From: JBGTKH01 sp041744735
Lineage (GTDB): Bacteria > Planctomycetota > Planctomycetia > Pirellulales > Pirellulaceae
Assembly (NCBI GenBank): GCA_041744735.1
Contig: JBGTKH010000182.1
Span: 1-9,536, forward strand
Reading direction: 5' to 3'
Length of the DNA stretch: 9,536 nt
Shown: piece by piece, positions 6,497 through 9,536 of the stretch
Layout of the letters: every line of letters begins with the position of its first letter
Position numbering within the stretch: position 1 is the stretch's first letter
Program-made: the position numbers and the translations under genes
Notes under the pieces: model-generated
The model's input: the letters and a program-made list of their open reading frames with translations, nothing else
The model's database searches: none
What the model was told of the DNA's origin: nothing

Positions 6497-7074
6497 GGGT
6501 CGTCCTGCTTCAACAACCCGTGGTCGCGCCCGTACTCGACCAGCCGCAGCCGCAAGTGCTGCCGGCCGCGCGACAGGGCGCTCATCACGCTGCCGATGGG
6601 CACGTCCAACACCTCGGCGATTTCGCGGTACTTGAAATCGCCGACGGCCCGCAGCAGCAGCACGGATCGCTCCAACGAGCTTAACTGGTTGACCGCATCG
6701 GCCAACGATTGATCGCAACGATCCAGCACGGCGTCCGGCGCTTCGAGCAAAATCTCCAGCAGCGGCTCGTTAACCGCCAACTCCCACGTCTCTTCGATCG
6801 GCGGCTCCTCCAACAGCGACTGATGCCGCGACCTCTGATAGCGTCGATTACGGGCGTAGATCTCCAGATTCAAGTAACGAAAGATCCAGGCCCGGAAATT
6901 CGTTCCTTCCACGTAACGATGAAAGTCACGAAACGTGTTGGCCACCACGCTCTGAAGCACGTCCTCGACCAAGTTCGGGTCCTGCAGACTGTGACGGCAA
7001 TACGTCTCCAGCGCTCCCTGAAGCGGCTCCAGGTGCTGCAAATACCGTTCGGCCTTGGCGGAATCTTTCCCCAA
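6466..7074 (-). CDS. ECF-type RNA polymerase sigma factor
   Basis: Extracytoplasmic-function (sigma-70 family) factor that would direct RNA polymerase to a small regulon. I start at TTG 7074, giving 202 residues. AGGAGG lies 5 bases upstream, the frame has no ATG nearby, and the sigma domain begins directly after. The region-2 helices lie about 17-83 (LVEDVLQSVVANTFRDFHRY and FRAWIFRYLNLEIYARNRR). An acidic linker covers about 88-118. Region 4 lies about 124-178: LSSLERSVLLLRAVGDFKYR, then the helix-turn-helix EIAEVLDVPIGSVMSALSRG (151-170). The last nine residues (LECGDSSPP) come from an inserted repeat, so the ancestral stop is probably lost. The next gene is the likely anti-sigma partner. 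The frame remains open far upstream, but that stretch lacks sigma features and crosses a hairpin. Family confidence is high; the regulon is unknown. Confidence 0.88.
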   Translation of the reverse strand: MGKDSAKAERYLQHLEPLQGALETYCRHSLQDPNLVEDVLQSVVANTFRDFHRYVEGTNFRAWIFRYLNLEIYARNRRYQRSRHQSLLEEPPIEETWELAVNEPLLEILLEAPDAVLDRCDQSLADAVNQLSSLERSVLLLRAVGDFKYREIAEVLDVPIGSVMSALSRGRQHLRLRLVEYGRDHGLLKQDDPLECGDSSPP

Positions 7075-7079
7075 ACACT

Positions 7080-7085
7080 CCTCCT
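7080..7085 (-). promoter_or_regulatory. AGGAGG ribosome-binding site deciding the sigma TTG start
   Basis: A full AGGAGG (within CAGGAGGAG) sits 5 bases before TTG 7074. It is one of the best ribosome-binding sites in the window. It is the main reason to accept a TTG start that places residue 1 just before region 2. There is also a GTG at 7078, but it is out of frame. Confidence 0.65.
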
Positions 7086-7114
7086 GAGACGCCCCTCTAG
7101 AGATGAAATGATTC

Positions 7115-7144
7115 TGCCCGCCCGTTTTATTCCACGGCCGGGCA
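7115..7144. repeat. Imperfect hairpin in the sigma leader, T-rich on the plus-strand side
   Basis: TGCCCG (7115-7120) pairs with CGGGCA (7139-7144). After one C/C mismatch, CCGT (7122-7125) pairs with ACGG (7134-7137), leaving an 8-base loop. On the plus strand it is followed by a T-rich run (7145-7158), the form of an intrinsic terminator. No plus-strand gene precedes it. On the minus strand it would lie in the untranslated leader of the sigma mRNA if transcription starts upstream of it. Confidence 0.4.
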
Positions 7145-7236
7145 CTTTTCTTATTTTTAATGGCCGACGAGATACCGCGGAGGCCATACTTTGCCGTTGA
7201 AGGCTTCGCCCCACCGAACTTGCGGCCTGTTGATTC

Positions 7237-7290
7237 AAAAACCCGCAGCGTCAGCGAGGGCGGAGGAGACGCCCACGCTGACGCAGCGGG
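7237..7290 (-). terminator. Intrinsic terminator-like hairpin after the propeller gene, built from a dispersed repeat
   Basis: Arms 7242-7256 (CCCGCAGCGTCAGCG on plus) and 7276-7290 (CGCTGACGCAGCGGG) pair over 15 bases with one mismatch around a 19-base loop. On the minus strand the stem is followed at once by five T (7241-7237). It lies 75 bases past the stop of the propeller gene and before the sigma gene, where a terminator would be expected. Read on plus, one arm encodes T-R-S-V-S-E-G, a peptide I recall as common in planctomycete repeats, so the terminator may be a recruited repeat. Confidence 0.6.
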
Positions 7291-7364
7291 GTACAAATTC
7301 ACGCGGCTAATATCTGAACGCAGAATAGATAAAAAGTACGCAAGCTCGGTGGGGCCATAACACA

Positions 7365-8669
7365 CTACTTGCCCACGCAAAATAGCTTGGCGTTGGTGCG
7401 AATGAACAAGTTGCCGTGTGCCGCCGCAATCGAGGAACGAATCGGGTGCTCGCCAGCCTGCCCCATCGGGATAAAGTTCATGACGGCCCCGTCGGCGGCA
7501 TTCACGATGGCCACTTCGCCATCGAAATTGATCAGGTACAGTTTGCCGTCGGCCGCCAGCGGGGAGGCTTCGTACTTGGCGCGGCCGGGCGTGGCGACGG
7601 TCCATTTGATTTTGCCGGTCTGCGGTTCAACGCGGCTGAGCGTCTTTTGGACGTCGCTGAGCACAAAGAAATCGCCGTCATAGAACGCGGGGGTCGGGAC
7701 GTCGGAGGAAAGCTCCCGCGAGTTTTGGCTGTCCCAAGCAATGGCACTATCATGCAGGTTCCCCGTGCCCCCGGCCTTCACCGCGTAGATCGGGTCCCGC
7801 TTCGGCGCACAGACCAGCACCACGCCGGCGCCCGCGACGGGGGATGGGCACAACCGCCAGCTTCCGATGCGCATGGGATTCCAAGTTCCCCAGCGCCACA
7901 GCTCTTTGCCCGTCGCCGGATCGTGAGCCGTCAGGTCGTCACCACCCAGCACAAGCAGTTCGGTGCGGCCGTCGTACTGATACGGAATCGGCGTCGTGAA
8001 CGCTTCGCGCGATTCGGCCAGCGCTTGGCTCGGGCGCACGTGCCGCCACAACGTCTTGCCGCTCTGTGGGTCCATCGCCAGCAGGTACGATTCGTTCGTT
8101 CCGGGCAGCCCGCGTCCTTCGACCGCCTCGTCGCGCTGCAAAACTTGCAGGTAAAGTTTGCCGTCGAACAGAACGGGGCTGCTGCTGAACGTCCACAAGA
8201 ACGCAAACGGCCCATAGTCCTTTTGAATATTTCGCGACCAAAGTTTCTCGCCGGTGAAGTTGTAAGCCACCAGTTCACCGTTGCCGTAAAAGAAAACCAC
8301 CAGCTTGCCGTCCGTTACCGGCGAGGGCGCAGAATAGGTGCTGCGATAATCCCGGCCTATTCCCTTCGCCACGTCGTGCTGCCACAGCAACTTGCCGCTG
8401 CGTCGGTCGAAGCACATCGCGTTGAGCGTTTCGCTGCTGGTGTCGGTGCTGGAGACAAAGACGTGATCTTGCCACACGATGGGCGTCGCGGCGCTGGGGC
8501 CCGGCAGATCGGCGGCCCAGAGGATATTCTCCGTCGCGCTCCATTTGACGGGCAAATTCGTTTCATCGGTCGAGCCGTCGTAATTCGGCCCGCGCCAATT
8601 TGGCCACTCGGCGGCTGAAACCGCCGACGCAAAAAGCAGCACCATACAAGCCATAGCGGTGGATTTCAT
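7365..8669 (-). CDS. Secreted PQQ-like beta-propeller repeat protein
   Basis: Exported protein of 434 residues with a BamB/PQQ-dehydrogenase-like beta-propeller; the biochemical role is unknown. I start at ATG 8669, with GGAG (8679-8682) 9 bases upstream. Residues 1-20 are a signal peptide (MKSTAMACMVLLFASAVSAA) with predicted cleavage near A19 or A20. The mature start EWPNWRGPNYDG is the usual opening of planctomycete members. Blade motifs of the form D-x-x-S/T-G-K-x-x-W occur at about 88-96, 137-144, 200-208, 250-258 and 348-356, with a degenerate one near 390-399, fitting six to eight blades. No catalytic PQQ-dehydrogenase domain or Cys-Cys pair is evident, so PQQ binding should not be assumed; a scaffold or binding role is likelier. 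A longer in-frame reading upstream runs through a palindromic repeat (ILECGDSSPLW) and is not protein-like. It diverges from upp. Confidence 0.88.
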   Translation of the reverse strand: MKSTAMACMVLLFASAVSAAEWPNWRGPNYDGSTDETNLPVKWSATENILWAADLPGPSAATPIVWQDHVFVSSTDTSSETLNAMCFDRRSGKLLWQHDVAKGIGRDYRSTYSAPSPVTDGKLVVFFYGNGELVAYNFTGEKLWSRNIQKDYGPFAFLWTFSSSPVLFDGKLYLQVLQRDEAVEGRGLPGTNESYLLAMDPQSGKTLWRHVRPSQALAESREAFTTPIPYQYDGRTELLVLGGDDLTAHDPATGKELWRWGTWNPMRIGSWRLCPSPVAGAGVVLVCAPKRDPIYAVKAGGTGNLHDSAIAWDSQNSRELSSDVPTPAFYDGDFFVLSDVQKTLSRVEPQTGKIKWTVATPGRAKYEASPLAADGKLYLINFDGEVAIVNAADGAVMNFIPMGQAGEHPIRSSIAAAHGNLFIRTNAKLFCVGK

Positions 8670-8844
8670 TGTGGTTGTCTCCAAGATCCTAAACTCCCAA
8701 AGCGGCGACGAGTCGCCGCACTCCAAGATAGTGTACCCAACGGCATGGCGTGCTTCCACACGCTTAGTTGATTCTGGCGGCTGTTTCTGGCACATTGAGG
8801 TCCAATTCACGAACCATGACTCCCCCGTCAAGCGAGCCGCCGCC
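8670..8844. promoter_or_regulatory. Divergent promoter region between propeller gene and upp
   Basis: These 175 bases separate two divergent starts and must hold both promoters. On the plus strand TTGATT (8768-8773) and CACATT (8791-8796) are 17 bases apart. This is a weak sigma-70-like pair, about 50 bases before the upp ATG, and I would not rely on it. No clear pair is seen for the minus strand. The palindromic repeat at 8687-8727 lies in the 5' leader of the propeller gene. Confidence 0.4.
8687..8727 (-). repeat. ECGDSSPL-type palindromic repeat, copy C
   Basis: Third copy of the 41-base repeat, in minus orientation and without an inverted partner. Its 18-base palindromic core (8702-8719) is identical to the other two; the flanks differ from copy A at 4 positions and from copy B at 5. 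It ends 17 bases before the propeller ATG and just upstream of its ribosome-binding site, so the hairpin would sit in the mRNA leader. It keeps both the minus-strand propeller frame and the plus-strand upp frame open, creating false N-terminal extensions in each. Confidence 0.8.
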
Positions 8845-9486
8845 ATGAGCCGCGTGTTTGAAGTCGCCCATCCGTTGATTCAACATCACTTGGCCCGGCT
8901 GCGAGATCAGCAGACGCCGCCAGCGGAGTTTCGTTTGCTGATTCAGCGGCTGGCCGTGCTGCTGGCGTATGAAGCGACCAAGGATCTGAAAACCAAACCG
9001 GTCGAGGTGCAAACGCCGTTGGCTCGCACGGCCGCGCAAGTGCTCGAGCAGCGGATCGGACTGATTCCGATTTTGCGTGCCGGGTTGGGCATGGTGGACC
9101 CCGTGCTGAATCTAATTCCAACGGCAGAAGTTTGGCATCTTGGACTGTACCGCGACGAAGCCACCGCTCGGCCGATCGAATATTACAGCAAATTGCCGCC
9201 GCAGCGGCCGGTGGACGTGGCGTTGATCTTAGACCCGATGCTGGCCACGGGCGGTTCCGCGGTGGCGGCGCTTTCGGCGCTGAGCCAGTGGGGAGTGCCG
9301 GTCGTCAAGCTGCTCTCAGTGATCGCCGCGCGAGACGGCATTCGAGAGGTCGAGAAACATTTTCCCGCGACGCAAATCTTTGTGTGTGCGATCGACCCTG
9401 AACTGAACTGTCAGAAATTCATCGTGCCCGGCTTGGGCGACGCGGGGGACCGCATCTTCAACACGCTGCGGCCAACGATCGAGTGA
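8845..9486 (+). CDS. upp: Uracil phosphoribosyltransferase
   Basis: Cytoplasmic pyrimidine-salvage enzyme converting uracil plus PRPP to UMP and pyrophosphate. With ATG at 8845 it has 213 residues, matching the family (about 208-210). The N-terminus MSRVFEVAHPLIQHHLARLR aligns by eye with E. coli Upp (KIVEVKHPLVKHKLGLMR), which fixes the start although the ribosome-binding site is weak. LAYEATKDL matches the LTYEATADL segment. IPILRAGLGM (74-83) is the conserved Arg-containing segment. DPMLATGGS (130-138) is the PRPP-binding loop. IVPGLGDAGDRIF (193-205) is the C-terminal uracil-binding signature. All key residues appear present. It is the only plus-strand gene and diverges from the propeller gene; nothing suggests a link to efflux. 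The upstream in-frame extension reads through a palindromic repeat and is rejected. Confidence 0.95.
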   Translation: MSRVFEVAHPLIQHHLARLRDQQTPPAEFRLLIQRLAVLLAYEATKDLKTKPVEVQTPLARTAAQVLEQRIGLIPILRAGLGMVDPVLNLIPTAEVWHLGLYRDEATARPIEYYSKLPPQRPVDVALILDPMLATGGSAVAALSALSQWGVPVVKLLSVIAARDGIREVEKHFPATQIFVCAIDPELNCQKFIVPGLGDAGDRIFNTLRPTIE

Positions 9487-9536
9487 GATCCTGGGGTCAG
9501 TCGTTCAAAATTCAAGATTGCTGGGAATCGAGCTTC

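Larger units (their letters stand above)
7075..7364 (-). other. Propeller to sigma intergenic region
   Basis: This 290-base region holds three recognisable items: a terminator-like hairpin with T-run (7237-7290), a second imperfect hairpin (7115-7144), and the sigma ribosome-binding site. A sigma promoter is expected somewhere between about 7090 and 7235. The AT-rich patch at about 7125-7160 (minus-strand AAAAATAAGAAAAG and GGAATAAAAC) is the likeliest place, but I cannot fit a clear -35/-10 pair or ECF-type motif to it. No small gene with a convincing start is visible. Confidence 0.45.

Noticed and set aside
6331..6501. GGGTC target-site duplication around the MITE-like element
   Set aside because: The right copy abuts the repeat but the left one is 9 bases away, and a 5-base match is expected by chance.
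6338..6718. 126-codon minus-strand open frame across the repeat element and sigma 3' end
   Set aside because: Alternate frame of sigma region 4 plus repeat read-through; Arg/Ala-rich.
7075..7605. Long sigma frame continuing upstream to an ATG inside the propeller gene
   Set aside because: It is antiparallel to no known fold, lies over the propeller coding sequence in another frame, and crosses the terminator hairpin; sigma features start only after TTG 7074.
7416..8618. 400-codon plus-strand open frame opposite the propeller gene
   Set aside because: Antisense shadow of a high-GC gene; composition is Arg/His/Val-rich and resembles no family.
8768..8796. Sigma-70 promoter for upp (TTGATT-17-CACATT)
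   Set aside because: The -10 box matches at only 3 of 6 positions; kept only as a weak note in the intergenic entry.
8659..8844. 62-residue N-terminal extension of upp
   Set aside because: It overlaps the start of the divergent propeller gene and repeat copy C; Upp homology begins at ATG 8845.
8670..8846. 59-residue N-terminal extension of the propeller protein
   Set aside because: It reads through repeat copy C; the true signal peptide begins at ATG 8669 behind GGAG.

Overview
The window looks like a chromosomal segment of a GC-rich Planctomycetota bacterium, probably Pirellulales-like. This is an inference. It rests on short palindromic repeats whose read-through peptides (ECGDSSPL, TRSVSEG) I recall as frequent in that phylum, on a secreted PQQ-like beta-propeller protein with the W-P-N-W-R-G-P start typical of planctomycetes, and on ECF sigma factor style. 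I see no rRNA, tRNA, CRISPR array, prophage or transposase gene.

Layout. Almost everything is on the minus strand and is read from right to left. At the right edge a uracil phosphoribosyltransferase gene (upp, 8845-9486, +) diverges from a secreted beta-propeller gene (7365-8669, -). The propeller gene is followed by a hairpin plus T-run (7237-7290) that looks like an intrinsic terminator. Next come an ECF-type sigma factor with a TTG start (6466-7074) and its likely zinc-finger anti-sigma factor (5527-6330). Then follows a tripartite RND efflux set: inner-membrane permease (2126-5371), periplasmic adaptor lipoprotein (777-2114) and a TolC-type outer-membrane factor (680 to beyond the left edge). 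The outer-membrane factor has no stop inside the window, but its reading frame is open for all of its first 226 codons.

How the genes may work together. Permease, adaptor and outer-membrane factor together form a complete efflux pump. Permease and adaptor are tightly coupled. The sigma/anti-sigma pair lies directly upstream on the same strand, so a membrane-sensed signal releasing the sigma factor to drive the pump is a reasonable but unproven model. upp (pyrimidine salvage) and the propeller gene are probably independent.

The most unusual aspect is the non-coding DNA. The sigma/anti-sigma, anti-sigma/permease, propeller/sigma and propeller/upp gaps each hold a palindromic repeat of one of three families. 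One, a MITE-like inverted pair at 6345-6496, supplies the last codons of the sigma factor. In several places these repeats create long read-through ORFs that would mislead start calling. No gap between genes exceeds 300 bases. I found no clearly new defence or mobile system.
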